Source of the DNA: Myxococcaceae bacterium
GTDB taxonomy: Bacteria > Myxococcota > Myxococcia > Myxococcales > Myxococcaceae
NCBI GenBank assembly: GCA_003818285.1
Contig: RPRB01000012.1
Location: forward strand, 1-56,318
Reading direction: 5' to 3'
Length of the DNA stretch: 56,318 nt
This document shows, one piece after another, positions 10,676-19,119 of the stretch. The notes beneath the pieces are model-generated. The model saw only the letters and a program-made list of their open reading frames with translations. It did not search any database and was not told where the DNA came from. A program made the translations under genes and the position numbers. Position 1 is the first letter of the stretch; each line of letters opens with the position of its first letter.

Positions 10676-10882
10676 CCGCGCCACCTCCGGGCGGCCAGTC
10701 ATCGGCGATGAGCTTGCCGCCGACGCCGCCCTGCTCGGCAACGACCCCGAGCTCCCCGCGGGCGCGAGGCATGGGCGGGGATGCCCGCTCGTGGACGGCG
10801 GACACGTTCCGCACGGGGTCGGTCCCTGTCCGGGCGAGGGTCGTGGGTCGCTCGCCCGGAGAGCGACTCTCGTGCGCGGGGT

Positions 10883-11323
10883 CTACTTCTTCGCGGTCTT
10901 CTCCTCGACCACGTCCCACTTCCCCTTGGAGTCGACGAAGAGCGTGCACCCCGCGGTGTCGGTGCACTTCGTCGTGTGTTGCTTCTTGCCGGTGAACGAG
11001 AAGTACGAGCCAGCCGGAAGCGTGTGGTCCTGGCCGTCGTTGAGCACCATCGTCCCGCTGACCACCGCCACGTGGTGATCGGCGGTGTGGTGGTGAAGCG
11101 GGACCTCCGCGTTTCCCGGCAGCTTGACGAAGAAACGGGCCGCGCCCTTGCTCGGATTTCCCTGGACCGGAGCCATCTGGAAGCCTGGCCGGTTCGGAAT
11201 ATCCGACCATTTGAGGTCTCCGGCCGGAGCGTAGACCGCCTTTCCGCTGTCCTTGGCTCCGGCCGTCAGAGGAACGAGAAGCGCTGCGCCGACGAACCCT
11301 GCCATTGCGATGGTTTTGAGCAT
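10883..11323 (-). CDS. Secreted cupin-domain protein
   Basis: The 146-residue protein has a signal peptide (LKTIAMAGFVGAALLVPLTAGA) and a single cupin barrel with the metal-binding motif PLHHHTADHHVAVVSGTM in conserved motif 1 and GSYFSFTGKKQHTT in motif 2. Two to four His residues could bind a metal. It carries two Cys near the C-terminus (TKCTDTAGCTLF) that could form a disulphide in the periplasm. The family includes sensors, isomerases and dioxygenases, and no reaction can be assigned. It has its own intergenic spaces on both sides. Confidence 0.8.
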   Translation of the reverse strand: MLKTIAMAGFVGAALLVPLTAGAKDSGKAVYAPAGDLKWSDIPNRPGFQMAPVQGNPSKGAARFFVKLPGNAEVPLHHHTADHHVAVVSGTMVLNDGQDHTLPAGSYFSFTGKKQHTTKCTDTAGCTLFVDSKGKWDVVEEKTAKK

Positions 11324-11408
11324 GGATTTCTCACCTCGAGGTACGAGGCCGGTCTGAACCGGGCCGGCAGTCGCACCCTAGCGCCCGGCCGGAGCGCGGG
11401 AGCTCTTT

Positions 11409-12500
11409 TCACCAGAGCATGTCCTGATCCTCGGTGACCCCGGGTAGTTCGCTGAGAGTGAGGTCGCGACCGCGGAACCGCAGTCTTCCGGTGAAGAAGC
11501 CGAGCGGCTGCACGAAGCGGCTCCGGAGCAGGCCCAGGTCGCGGACGTCGCGGTGCGCGTGCAGCGGGCGGAAGGTGACCTCCACCGTGCGGTCGCCGGT
11601 CTCGATTCGCCAGAGATCCAGCGGGTCCGCGGCGTCGAAGTGGAAGACGGCCGGGCCCACCGGCTCGAGCTGGTCGCCGAGGAACAGGACGTTCTCGCCG
11701 GCCGTCCCCGCGGCGACCTGGTTGAATCCAGCAACCAGGTTGAATCCCAGCGGCGTGCCGTCCTCGAGCCGTCCGCAGGCCATCGCCCAGTTCCACCGGG
11801 TCCGCCGCGCCAGGAACCCGTGGGTCGAGTCCAGCCCCACCACGCCACCGTCGAGCGGGTACCGCCGCCGCCCCACCTCCAGCCGTCCCGCCGCCAGCAG
11901 TCCGACGGACTTCTGCGTGACGTTCACCCCCTGGCGCCGCAGGACGGAGCCGTCTCCCTCCCGGCGAGGCTGTGCGGGCACGGGCGCCACCAGCGCCAGG
12001 GGTGGAGGCGCGCCGGTGACCAGTGCTTCGCCCTCGAACTTTACTCGCCCGCTCCTCGGTCGCCGGAGCGCCGAGATCTCCACCGAGTGGCGGTAACGGT
12101 CGGAGTCGGCCGGGCGCGCGAACCTGAACCGCGCGCCGGGAACACGGAAGCTCCCGGCGAGGCCACGCGACATCTCGTCGGACACGATGGTCAGCGGAGC
12201 CGGAGGACCGAGCAGGGTCTCGTCCACGAGCGGCTGCTTCTCATGGAGGTCCACGGCGGCGAAGAAGGCGTTCGAGGCGTAGCCCACCTCGGCGATCGCC
12301 ATCACCGCGACCACCTCGGGCGTGGTGTACAGGGCGTAGTGCCAGCGCTTCCTCCGGAGCCGCCGCGCCCAGCCTGGCAGGGCGTGCGGAGGCGCGAGCC
12401 GGGCGAGGTCCACCGGCCCCAGCTCGCCGGCATAGGCCCCGAACGGCGGAACGCCGTCCGCGCCGGGGATCTGCGGCGGGGCTGAAGACAGGACGAGCAT
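11409..12500 (-). CDS. DUF2804 domain-containing protein
   Basis: This 363-residue protein matches DUF2804 in overall layout: an N-terminal PFGAYAGELGPVDLARL segment, a central lipocalin-like beta-rich part (RLEVGRRRYPLDGGVVGLDSTHGFLARRTRWNWAMACG), and a closing GVTEDQDMLW. The Trp/Asn-rich RWNWA centre and the DMLW tail are family hallmarks. No signal peptide is visible. The biochemical role is unknown; lipid handling has been suggested for lipocalin-like relatives but cannot be shown here. It diverges from the PEBP gene with 44 bp between the starts. Confidence 0.78.
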   Translation of the reverse strand: MLVLSSAPPQIPGADGVPPFGAYAGELGPVDLARLAPPHALPGWARRLRRKRWHYALYTTPEVVAVMAIAEVGYASNAFFAAVDLHEKQPLVDETLLGPPAPLTIVSDEMSRGLAGSFRVPGARFRFARPADSDRYRHSVEISALRRPRSGRVKFEGEALVTGAPPPLALVAPVPAQPRREGDGSVLRRQGVNVTQKSVGLLAAGRLEVGRRRYPLDGGVVGLDSTHGFLARRTRWNWAMACGRLEDGTPLGFNLVAGFNQVAAGTAGENVLFLGDQLEPVGPAVFHFDAADPLDLWRIETGDRTVEVTFRPLHAHRDVRDLGLLRSRFVQPLGFFTGRLRFRGRDLTLSELPGVTEDQDMLW

Positions 12501-12544
12501 CGGAGCGATGGCATGCCTAGTCTGGCACGGCTGGAGGAGTCGCC

Positions 12545-13045
12545 ATGTCCAATCCCGCTCCGTTGAAGGTCAGCAGCCAGATCGTCCAGGAAGGCAAGCC
12601 CATCCCGATGAGCGCCGTGTACACCGGCGCGGGCGGCCAAAACGTCAGCCCCGACCTGTCGTGGGACGCTCCCCCGGCCGGGACGAAGAGCCTCGCCATC
12701 ACCTGCTACGACCCGGATGCGCCGACCACGGTGGGCTTCTCCCACTGGGTGCTGTTCAATCTCCCCGCTGAACTGAAGACCCTCCCGGCGGGCGCCGGTG
12801 CCCCCGGCAAGACGCCCAAGGGTGCGACGCTCGGGTTCACCGACTACGGCGAGAGCGCATACGGGGGGATGGCGCCGCCTCCGGGAGATCCGCCGCACCG
12901 CTACCAGTTCACTGTCTACGCGCTGGACGTGCCGCGGCTGGAGGGCGCGGACGAGCGGACGACCTACGCGAAGTTCCGCTTCATGATCCGCGGCCACGTG
13001 CTGGCCCAGGGCACCGTGACGGGGCTCTTCGGCCGGAAGGGCTGA
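12545..13045 (+). CDS. YbhB/YbcL family (PEBP, Raf-kinase-inhibitor-like) protein
   Basis: The 166-residue protein has the phosphatidylethanolamine-binding fold: NVSPDLSWDAPPAGTKSLAITCYDPDAPT near residues 35-62, HWVLFNLPAELKTLP, and the ligand-pocket segment GDPPHRYQFTVYALDV. It has no signal peptide. Bacterial YbhB-like proteins are small cytoplasmic proteins of uncertain function, possibly anion or lipid-head binders. Its stop lies 24 bp from the stop of the convergent DJ-1/PfpI gene. Confidence 0.9.
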   Translation: MSNPAPLKVSSQIVQEGKPIPMSAVYTGAGGQNVSPDLSWDAPPAGTKSLAITCYDPDAPTTVGFSHWVLFNLPAELKTLPAGAGAPGKTPKGATLGFTDYGESAYGGMAPPPGDPPHRYQFTVYALDVPRLEGADERTTYAKFRFMIRGHVLAQGTVTGLFGRKG

Positions 13046-13069
13046 CCACGGCCGCCGTCGCTCCGCGCT

Positions 13070-14230
13070 CTAGTGGTCTTGCCCGAAGAGCCGGGCATAT
13101 CTGGGATCGCCCCGCACGGTGCGAAGGTCCGCGTCCCCGTCCGCCAGACCCTGATCCCGGAAGCCGAGAGCGACGGCCTCGCCGAGTGACGCGATCGCGG
13201 CGTCCACCTTCCCCTGCCGACCCTGAGCGGAGGCGAGCTGATATGCGTCGACCGCGGCGCCGCGCTCCCTGAACAGCTCCGCGAAGGTACGCTCGGCTGC
13301 CGCGTTCGCGTGACTCGCGAGCTGGGCGTCGCCGAGCGCGGCCAGGGTGAGGGGCCGCACGTCGCCGAGCGCGACCGCGGATTCCAGAGTCTTTATCGCC
13401 GCCTTCGTCTCTCCGCGGAGGAGCCGGGCACGCCCGAGGCGCGAGAGGACCACGGGGTCCCTCGGGGACCTCGCCGCCTGAGCGGAGAGGAGGGTGACGG
13501 CGCGCTCGGTGTCCTGGAAGACCAGAGCCCGGAGGGCCTCCTTGGCCGGACCAGGCAGCGACGCCGACTCGTGGGGCTCCCAGGCATACTGCATGTAGCG
13601 CGCGGTCTCCCAGGCCACGTCGTCCCCGAGCAGTCGCTGCACCACGTGCAGCGCCCCGTCGATGCCCGCGGACACGCCGGCGGTGGTGACGATGCGTCCG
13701 GCGTCCACGAAGCGGACGTCGGTCTTCACCTGTACCCGAGGAAATGCCGCCCGGAGCCGCGGGACCGCGCCCCAGTGGGTGGTCGCCGGTCTGCCATCGA
13801 GCAGCCCGAGCTGAGCCAGGATGAAGGCGCCGCTGCACACCGACATGCTCAGCTCGTTCCTCGCCGCCACCTTCCGGACCCAGCTCATGCCGGCCTCGGA
13901 GCGGGTGAAGCCACGCGACTGCCCGCCGGGGAGCACGAGGATGTCGGGGACGGGGCTGTCCTCGACCGAGAAGTCCGGGTGAACGGTGAGGACCCCCTGG
14001 CTCAGCACCGGCGCGCGAGAGGCAGCGACGGTGTACACGCGGAAGGAGCCGTTGCCCGCCGCGGTGAAGACCTCCGTCGGGCCGGCGAAGTCGAGGATCT
14101 CCACCCCGTCGTAGACGACGATGGCGACGTTCCGGCGCGCCCAGGGCCGGGAGCTCTCGGCCCGTGCGGCCAGGCCGCAGGCCAGGACCAGAGGAAGGAA
14201 GATCTTCAAGACTGCGTCGATCCGTCGCAT
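13070..14230 (-). CDS. Exported DJ-1/PfpI domain protein with C-terminal TPR-like repeats
   Basis: The 386-residue protein starts at the ATG at 14230 with a signal peptide (RRIDAVLKIFLPLVLACGLAARA). A GATase1-like DJ-1/PfpI domain follows (VAIVVYDGVEILDFAGPTEVF, ILVLPGGQS, and the nucleophile Cys in SMSVCSGAFILAQLG). From about residue 230 the sequence becomes helical, with TPR-like repeats (VVLSRLGRARLLRGETKAAIKTLESAV, then LTLAALGDAQLASHANAAAERTFAEL). GlxA-type regulators have an AraC domain at this position; it is replaced here, so this is not a transcription factor. The role is unknown, perhaps a periplasmic scaffold or protein-damage factor. Confidence 0.82.
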   Translation of the reverse strand: MRRIDAVLKIFLPLVLACGLAARAESSRPWARRNVAIVVYDGVEILDFAGPTEVFTAAGNGSFRVYTVAASRAPVLSQGVLTVHPDFSVEDSPVPDILVLPGGQSRGFTRSEAGMSWVRKVAARNELSMSVCSGAFILAQLGLLDGRPATTHWGAVPRLRAAFPRVQVKTDVRFVDAGRIVTTAGVSAGIDGALHVVQRLLGDDVAWETARYMQYAWEPHESASLPGPAKEALRALVFQDTERAVTLLSAQAARSPRDPVVLSRLGRARLLRGETKAAIKTLESAVALGDVRPLTLAALGDAQLASHANAAAERTFAELFRERGAAVDAYQLASAQGRQGKVDAAIASLGEAVALGFRDQGLADGDADLRTVRGDPRYARLFGQDH

Positions 14231-14455
14231 GGGACCAGCCTCTCCTGCGCCCACTCTGGCGCAGGACGGGAACGAGCAATCGACGTGCCTGGACGAACGG
14301 GGCTCCTCGCGCAGCCAGCGGGAAGGAGGGGCCCGGCGGCGTTCAGAGGTGGGAACGGCGGTGCCAGAACCGCGCAGCGGGTGCGACAGGACGACGCACC
14401 AGGGTCCGGGCTCCGGTCGGCTCACCGGCCCGGAGCAGCGCCAGCCCTTTGCGGA

Positions 14456-15700
14456 TCAGCCCGCGGCGTACTCGCGGCGGTGGTCTTTCACCCCGGTGAA
14501 TCGGAATGCGCCCGGCGCCGGCGGGATGTCCGGCGGCGCGTCGGGTTGAAGCGCCATCAGCCGCTCGTACTCCTCCACCGTGACCCGCTCGCGCGAGCCG
14601 ATGACCTCGTCCAGGTGTGCGCGCTGGATCTGCTCGGCGGCGTTCTTGCCGACCACGCCGGAGAAGAATTCGCTCGCGCAGCCGCTTCCGTAGCTGAAGA
14701 GGCCGATCCGCTTGCCCACGAGGGCCGCGGCCCCGGCGTTCAGCATCCCTGCGAACCCGAGGTACAGCGAGCCGGTGTAGATGTTGCCCACCCGGGAGCA
14801 GAGGGTCAGCGAACCCGCGACCTGGCGCTCGAAGCTGGTCGCGCTCTCGCGCTCCTCACGCGCCTCGTCGAACGCGCCCAGCACGTCGTCCAGGTCGCAC
14901 CGGCGAAGCCGGGCATGGGCCTTCTTCGCCATCTTGCAGAACGGCACGTGATAGCCGATGGCCGCCAGCTGCTCGCTGGGGAGCGCCGAGGCGGCACGGC
15001 GGACGATCTCCTTCGCCTCCGCCCTCCCCCGCCAGTCACGGTAGGCGCCGGACAGCGCCTCCAGGTAGCAGTCGATGGAGTAGTGCCCGTCCACGACGGC
15101 CTCCCGACGGCCGAGCGGACGCCAGAAGTCGAACACGTGCGCGCTGCTCGTTCCGTTGAGGCCGAGGTCGATGGCGAAGAGCTCCGGGCGGGACGAGACC
15201 AGCATCGCCACCGCGCCGGCGCCCTGGGTGGGCTCGCCCGCGGTCTTCACCCCGTAACGGGCGATGTCCGAGCAGACGATGACCGCCGACTTCCCGCCAG
15301 CCACGCCCGAGGCGATCCACTCGATGGCCGCCATCAGCCCCGCGGTGCCGCCGTAGCAGGCGTGCTGCACGTCGAAGACCCGCATGTGTCGGGGTAGCCC
15401 GGCCGCGCCTTGCACGTACGAGGCGACCGGCTTGCTGTGATCCACGCCGGTCTCGGTGCCCACGGCGAGCATGCCGATCGACGCGGGATCGACGTCGTTC
15501 GAATCGATGAGCCGCCGCACGGCGGTGGCGGCGAGGGCGACCGTGTCCTCCCCGGGGTCGGTCACCGCCATCTCGCGCACGCCGAGGCCGGCGATGTACT
15601 TGGCGGGGTCCACCCCGCGAGCGCGCGCCAGATCCTCCAGGTGCAGCGTGTGGCGAGGCAGCGCCACGGCAAGGGCCTCGATGCCCACGGACGTCTTCAT
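14456..15700 (-). CDS. Hydroxymethylglutaryl-CoA synthase family protein
   Basis: This 414-residue thiolase-fold enzyme condenses acetyl-CoA with acetoacetyl-CoA, the first committed step of the mevalonate route, which myxobacteria use. Catalytic features are visible: the acid in VGTETGVDHSKP (Glu83), the nucleophile Cys115 in VQHACYGGTAG, and the His in IGYHVPFCKMAKKA. The C-terminal GSGCASEFFSG motif is also family-typical. Related enzymes act in polyketide beta-branching, but no PKS or mevalonate genes are nearby, so the pathway is inferred. The ATG at 15700 follows a GGGGAG ribosome-binding site. A TetR gene lies 130 bp upstream in the same direction. Confidence 0.9.
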   Translation of the reverse strand: MKTSVGIEALAVALPRHTLHLEDLARARGVDPAKYIAGLGVREMAVTDPGEDTVALAATAVRRLIDSNDVDPASIGMLAVGTETGVDHSKPVASYVQGAAGLPRHMRVFDVQHACYGGTAGLMAAIEWIASGVAGGKSAVIVCSDIARYGVKTAGEPTQGAGAVAMLVSSRPELFAIDLGLNGTSSAHVFDFWRPLGRREAVVDGHYSIDCYLEALSGAYRDWRGRAEAKEIVRRAASALPSEQLAAIGYHVPFCKMAKKAHARLRRCDLDDVLGAFDEAREERESATSFERQVAGSLTLCSRVGNIYTGSLYLGFAGMLNAGAAALVGKRIGLFSYGSGCASEFFSGVVGKNAAEQIQRAHLDEVIGSRERVTVEEYERLMALQPDAPPDIPPAPGAFRFTGVKDHRREYAAG

Positions 15701-15830
15701 GCGTGTGTTTCTCCCCTCAACCTGAGGCAGGGACCCGGGCCGGCCGCCCGGAGCGAGTGAACGGGTACCGCCCGGCGAGGCGCCCGCGCATGCGGTTCCG
15801 GCGGATGGGCGTGGGACTTCGTGAGCGGAA

Positions 15831-16424
15831 TCAGGAGCGGGGCACGAGGCCGGTGAAGAGCAGATCCACCATGCCCGCGGCGACCTCGTCGTCGGTGCGC
15901 TTCCCGCCCGGCTTGAACCACTTGTAGATCCAGAGCACCATCCCGAGGAACGAGAAGGCGGCGACCGTGGGATCCACCGGCCGGATCAGTCCCTTCTCCA
16001 CCGCCTCGGCGAAGGACGACTCGAGGAACCGTACGTAGCGCTTCTTGCGCGCGTTGATGTGCGCCTGCGCCTTGCCGGTCAGCGTGTCGTGCTCGTGGAG
16101 GATGATGGTGACTTCCTTGCTCCACCCGCGGGTGACGAGCTTGATGTTCCTCGCCATGCAAGCCTTGAGGCGCTCCACCGGATCCGGGATGTGCTCCACC
16201 TCGGAGAGGACGCGCTCCTCGAACACGTCCATCCCGTAGTTCATGATCTCGATGAGCAGCTGCTCCTTGCTCTCGATGTGATGATAGAGGCCGGCCTTGG
16301 TGAGCCCGCAGGCATCCGCGATCTCCTGGATGCTCGTTCCCTCGTAGCCCTGCTTGCAGATGAGCCGCGCTGCGGTCTCGAGGATTGCCCGGTGCTTCGC
16401 GGTGGTGTCGTCGGTGCGTCTCAC
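15831..16424 (-). CDS. TetR-family transcriptional regulator
   Basis: The 197-residue protein starts at a GTG (16424). Residues 10-56 form the TetR helix-turn-helix (RAILETAARLICKQGYEGTS, IQEIADACGLTKAGLYHHIESKEQLL). The C-terminal helical domain (KEVTIILHEHDTLTGKAQAHINARKKRY) resembles acyl-CoA-responsive members that control fatty acid, sterol or short-chain acyl catabolism. This resemblance fits its position just upstream of the HMG-CoA synthase gene but does not prove the ligand. A perfect palindrome 50 bp upstream of the start (16474-16489) is a likely operator for this gene and for the divergent lipoprotein gene. Confidence 0.9.
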   Translation of the reverse strand: MRRTDDTTAKHRAILETAARLICKQGYEGTSIQEIADACGLTKAGLYHHIESKEQLLIEIMNYGMDVFEERVLSEVEHIPDPVERLKACMARNIKLVTRGWSKEVTIILHEHDTLTGKAQAHINARKKRYVRFLESSFAEAVEKGLIRPVDPTVAAFSFLGMVLWIYKWFKPGGKRTDDEVAAGMVDLLFTGLVPRS

Positions 16425-16473
16425 GGGGGGGCATCGAGGTTACCACTGGCGCGTCGGGGCGGCTCGGAGGTCT

Positions 16474-16489
16474 CCTACCGACTGGTAGG
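16474..16489. promoter_or_regulatory. Candidate TetR operator palindrome
   Basis: The sequence CCTACC-GACT-GGTAGG is a perfect 6-4-6 inverted repeat between the divergent TetR and LEA2-like genes. Spacing and composition resemble operators of TetR proteins (ACCNAC-type half-sites). It would let the regulator control its own promoter and the divergent one. Confidence 0.55.
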
Positions 16490-16576
16490 TAGCAGTCTGG
16501 GGCGGTGCGCGTCCAGTCTTTGGCCGTTCCGGTCCTGTCCACGGGGGGTTGGACCCGTGATTACGCTGTGCGTTTC

Positions 16577-17410
16577 ATGACCCGGACTCCTGCTCGCCTG
16601 CTGCTCGCCCTCGCGGCCGTGGCCACCTCCTGCGCGACTCTGGAGCAGCTCACGTCCGGCGCGTTCCAGAAGCCCACGCTGGCCTACAAGAGCACCACGC
16701 TCGCGGACGTCACCCTGAGCGGGGCGACGCTGAACGTCGTGACCACCGTCAACAACCCGAACGGCGTTGGCCTCTCGCTCGCGGCTCTCGATTACCGGCT
16801 CAGCATCGACGGTCACCCGGTGGCGACCGGCCGGCCTCCGGAAGGGCTGCAGATTCCGGCGAACGGAAGCGCCGACGTGACACTCCCGGCGTCGTTCAAG
16901 TTCACCGACCTCGGGCAGGCAGTGGCCACTGTGCTGGCCAAGGGCAGCGCCGGGTACAAGGCCGAGGGCACCGTGGGAGTGAAGACGCCCATCGGCGTGG
17001 TGCACCTGCCGCTCTCGCACGAGGGGACCTTCTCGCTCCCGGACATGCCGGGGATCGCGCTCGGGACGCCGCGCGTCGCAAGCGTGGCCATCGACCGTGC
17101 CACGGTGGAGCTCCCGGTCACCCTCACCGGAAGGGGAAGCTTCGCGGTCCCGCTCCAGGCGCTCCAGGCCGCAGTGACCATCGGAGGGACGCGGGTGGGC
17201 GAGGTCTCGGCCAAGGACCTCGGCACGCTCGAGCCTGGCGCCTCGCGCTCGGTGACGCTGCCGCTCACGGTCCCGTTCTCGGGTGCGCTCGGCGCGGCGC
17301 AGGCGATGCTGAAGGGCGGGAGCGTTCCCATCGCGCTCGAGGGTCAGCTGCAGTCGGGACCGGCACCGGTGCCGTTCGCGCTGAAGACGACCGCGCAGTT
17401 CCGTCGATGA
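16577..17410 (+). CDS. LEA type 2 (WHy-like) family lipoprotein
   Basis: The 277-residue protein begins at the ATG at 16577 with a lipoprotein signal ending in AAVATSC (Cys at about residue 19). Two related beta-sandwich modules follow. The first contains ATLNVVTTVNNPNGVGLSLAALDYRLSIDGHPVA, the classic water-stress/LEA-2 signature with NPN. The second begins near RVASVAIDRATVELPVTL. It should be anchored to a membrane facing the periplasm. Bacterial LEA2 lipoproteins are of unknown role. An upstream in-frame start at 16505 exists but would bury the lipobox, so it was rejected. Confidence 0.82.
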   Translation: MTRTPARLLLALAAVATSCATLEQLTSGAFQKPTLAYKSTTLADVTLSGATLNVVTTVNNPNGVGLSLAALDYRLSIDGHPVATGRPPEGLQIPANGSADVTLPASFKFTDLGQAVATVLAKGSAGYKAEGTVGVKTPIGVVHLPLSHEGTFSLPDMPGIALGTPRVASVAIDRATVELPVTLTGRGSFAVPLQALQAAVTIGGTRVGEVSAKDLGTLEPGASRSVTLPLTVPFSGALGAAQAMLKGGSVPIALEGQLQSGPAPVPFALKTTAQFRR

Positions 17411-17441
17411 AGGTCCACGACATCCGGACGCCGATGGCCGG

Positions 17442-17722
17442 ATGTACCCCTTCGAGGTCTCGACGTTCTTCCTGACCAGGCGCGCCGTCCGGCAGATCGT
17501 CCGGGCCATTCCCGGCGCGACGCTCCTCGCCTATCGCCCGCACCAGGAGCGGCTGTGCGAGTTCAAGGTGGGGGGAGTGACCTTTCTCTCGTCTACGAGA
17601 CGTGGGGCGAGAGCGATCGCTCCTGGGTGGGACCGAAGGAGGCCGGCTGGGCCCCGCAGCTCGTCGTCGTCCGTGACACCTTCGCCCGCGCGCGTCCGTT
17701 CCTCTGGTTCGTCCGCTTCTGA
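17442..17722 (+). pseudogene. Small conserved-looking gene broken by a single-base frameshift
   Basis: The first frame reads MYPFEVSTFFLTRRAVRQIV, then RAIPGATLLAYRPHQERLCEFKVGG, after which it turns into low-complexity Arg/Ser sequence. Inserting one base in the six-G run at 17570-17575 moves to a frame reading SDLSLVYETWGESDRSWVGP, then KEAGWAPQLVVVRDTFARAR and FLWFVRF, stop at 17722. The joined product is about 93 residues with normal composition. I do not recognise the family. The G-run position suggests either a sequencing error or a recent mutation. It sits in the same direction after the LEA2 lipoprotein gene. Confidence 0.55.
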
Positions 17723-17735
17723 GCGCGTCGAGTGG

Positions 17736-19016
17736 TCAGAGGTCCTCATGCAGGAACGGCTTCTGCCCCGGCCCATACTCGGCGCTCACCTGCCCCGACC
17801 CGCGTAGCAGCCACCGGAAGGTGAGGAGCCCGTCCACGCCGACCGGACCCCGGGCGTGCAGCTTCCCGGTGCCGATGCCCACCTCGCCGCCGAGGCCGAA
17901 GCGGTAGCCGTCGGCGAAGCGGGTGCTCGCGTCGTGGAACACGCAGGCCGCGTCCACCTCGGCGAGGAAGCGCTCCGCGGCGGCACGGTCCTCGGCGACG
18001 ATGGCCTCGGTGTGCTGCGAGCCGTGGCGGGCGATGTGCGCCAGCGCACCGTCGAGATCCGCGACGCGGGCCACGGAGAGGATCAACGCGCCGTATTCGC
18101 AATCCCAGTCGGCGTCAGTCGCCGCGGTCATCTCCGGATGTCGGGCCCGGGTCGCCGCATCTCCTCGCAGCTCGACGCCCACCGACCGGAGCGCGGCCAC
18201 GCTCGCGTCCAGCGCGGCCTCAGCCCCAGGCTCCCAGAGCAGGGTCTCCACCGCGTTGCAGGCCGCCGGATAGGTGACCTTGCTGTCCACCACGATCCGC
18301 GCTGCCTTCGCCGGGTCCGCCGAGCGGTGGAGGAAGACGTGGCACACGCCCTCGGCGTGGGCCAGCACCGGCATGCGGCTGCGGGCGCGGACGTGCTCCA
18401 CGAACTCCTTGCCCCCGCGGGCGACCACCAGGTCCACCCCCTTCTCCAGTCCGAGCAAGGCGTCGACCTCGGCGCGGTCGTCGAGCAGCTGCACCGCGTC
18501 CGCAGGGAGCCCTGCCCGCTCCAGCGCCACGCGCACCACCTCCGCCAGCGCGTGGTTGGACTCCGCGGCCTCCCGCCCGCCCTTGAGCAGGACGGCGTTC
18601 CCCGAGCGGAGCGCGAGCGAGGCGATCTGCGCCAGCGCGTCCGGCCGCGACTCGAACACCACGGCCAGCACCCCGAGCGGACAGCGGATCTGCTCGAGCA
18701 CCAGCCCCTCGTCCAGCTTTCGCCGGGCGAGCACGTCACCGAGTGGATCCGCCCGGGACGCGAGCTGACGCGCTCCATCGGCCATCGTCTCCAGCTTCGC
18801 CGCATCCAGCTTCAGCCGCTTCACCAGCGGAGTCGCGAGCCCCGACGCCGCAGCGAGGTCGCGCGCGTTCGCCTCGAGGACCCGCGCGCACACTTCGGGA
18901 TCGACCAGCGCCGTCGCGAGCGCCTTGAGGGCCCGAGTGCGCGACTCCGCCGGTGCCCGGGCCAGGCGTCCTCCGGCCTCTATGGCACGCTGAACCCGCT
19001 CGACGACCGCGCTCAC
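17736..19016 (-). CDS. proA: Gamma-glutamyl phosphate reductase (ProA)
   Basis: This 426-residue aldehyde dehydrogenase-fold enzyme reduces gamma-glutamyl phosphate to glutamate semialdehyde with NADPH in proline synthesis. Recognisable parts are RCPLGVLAVVFESRPDALAQ, the cofactor-binding KGGREAAESN, the catalytic Cys in SKVTYPAACNAVETLL, and GLGGEVGIGTGKLHARGPVG near the end. The start is a GTG at 19016 preceded by GGAGG at 19023-19027 on the minus strand; the longer open frame belongs to another phase of proB. It follows proB by 103 bp in the same direction. Confidence 0.95.
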   Translation of the reverse strand: MSAVVERVQRAIEAGGRLARAPAESRTRALKALATALVDPEVCARVLEANARDLAAASGLATPLVKRLKLDAAKLETMADGARQLASRADPLGDVLARRKLDEGLVLEQIRCPLGVLAVVFESRPDALAQIASLALRSGNAVLLKGGREAAESNHALAEVVRVALERAGLPADAVQLLDDRAEVDALLGLEKGVDLVVARGGKEFVEHVRARSRMPVLAHAEGVCHVFLHRSADPAKAARIVVDSKVTYPAACNAVETLLWEPGAEAALDASVAALRSVGVELRGDAATRARHPEMTAATDADWDCEYGALILSVARVADLDGALAHIARHGSQHTEAIVAEDRAAAERFLAEVDAACVFHDASTRFADGYRFGLGGEVGIGTGKLHARGPVGVDGLLTFRWLLRGSGQVSAEYGPGQKPFLHEDL

Positions 19017-19119
19017 CCGTCCACCTCCATGCCTGGCTCGGCGCTCCGCGTCCGGATGGAACCGCAGGCTCCGTGCCGGGATGCATCCGCGTCCGCCGCT
19101 CGCCACACGCGCTCGCCGC

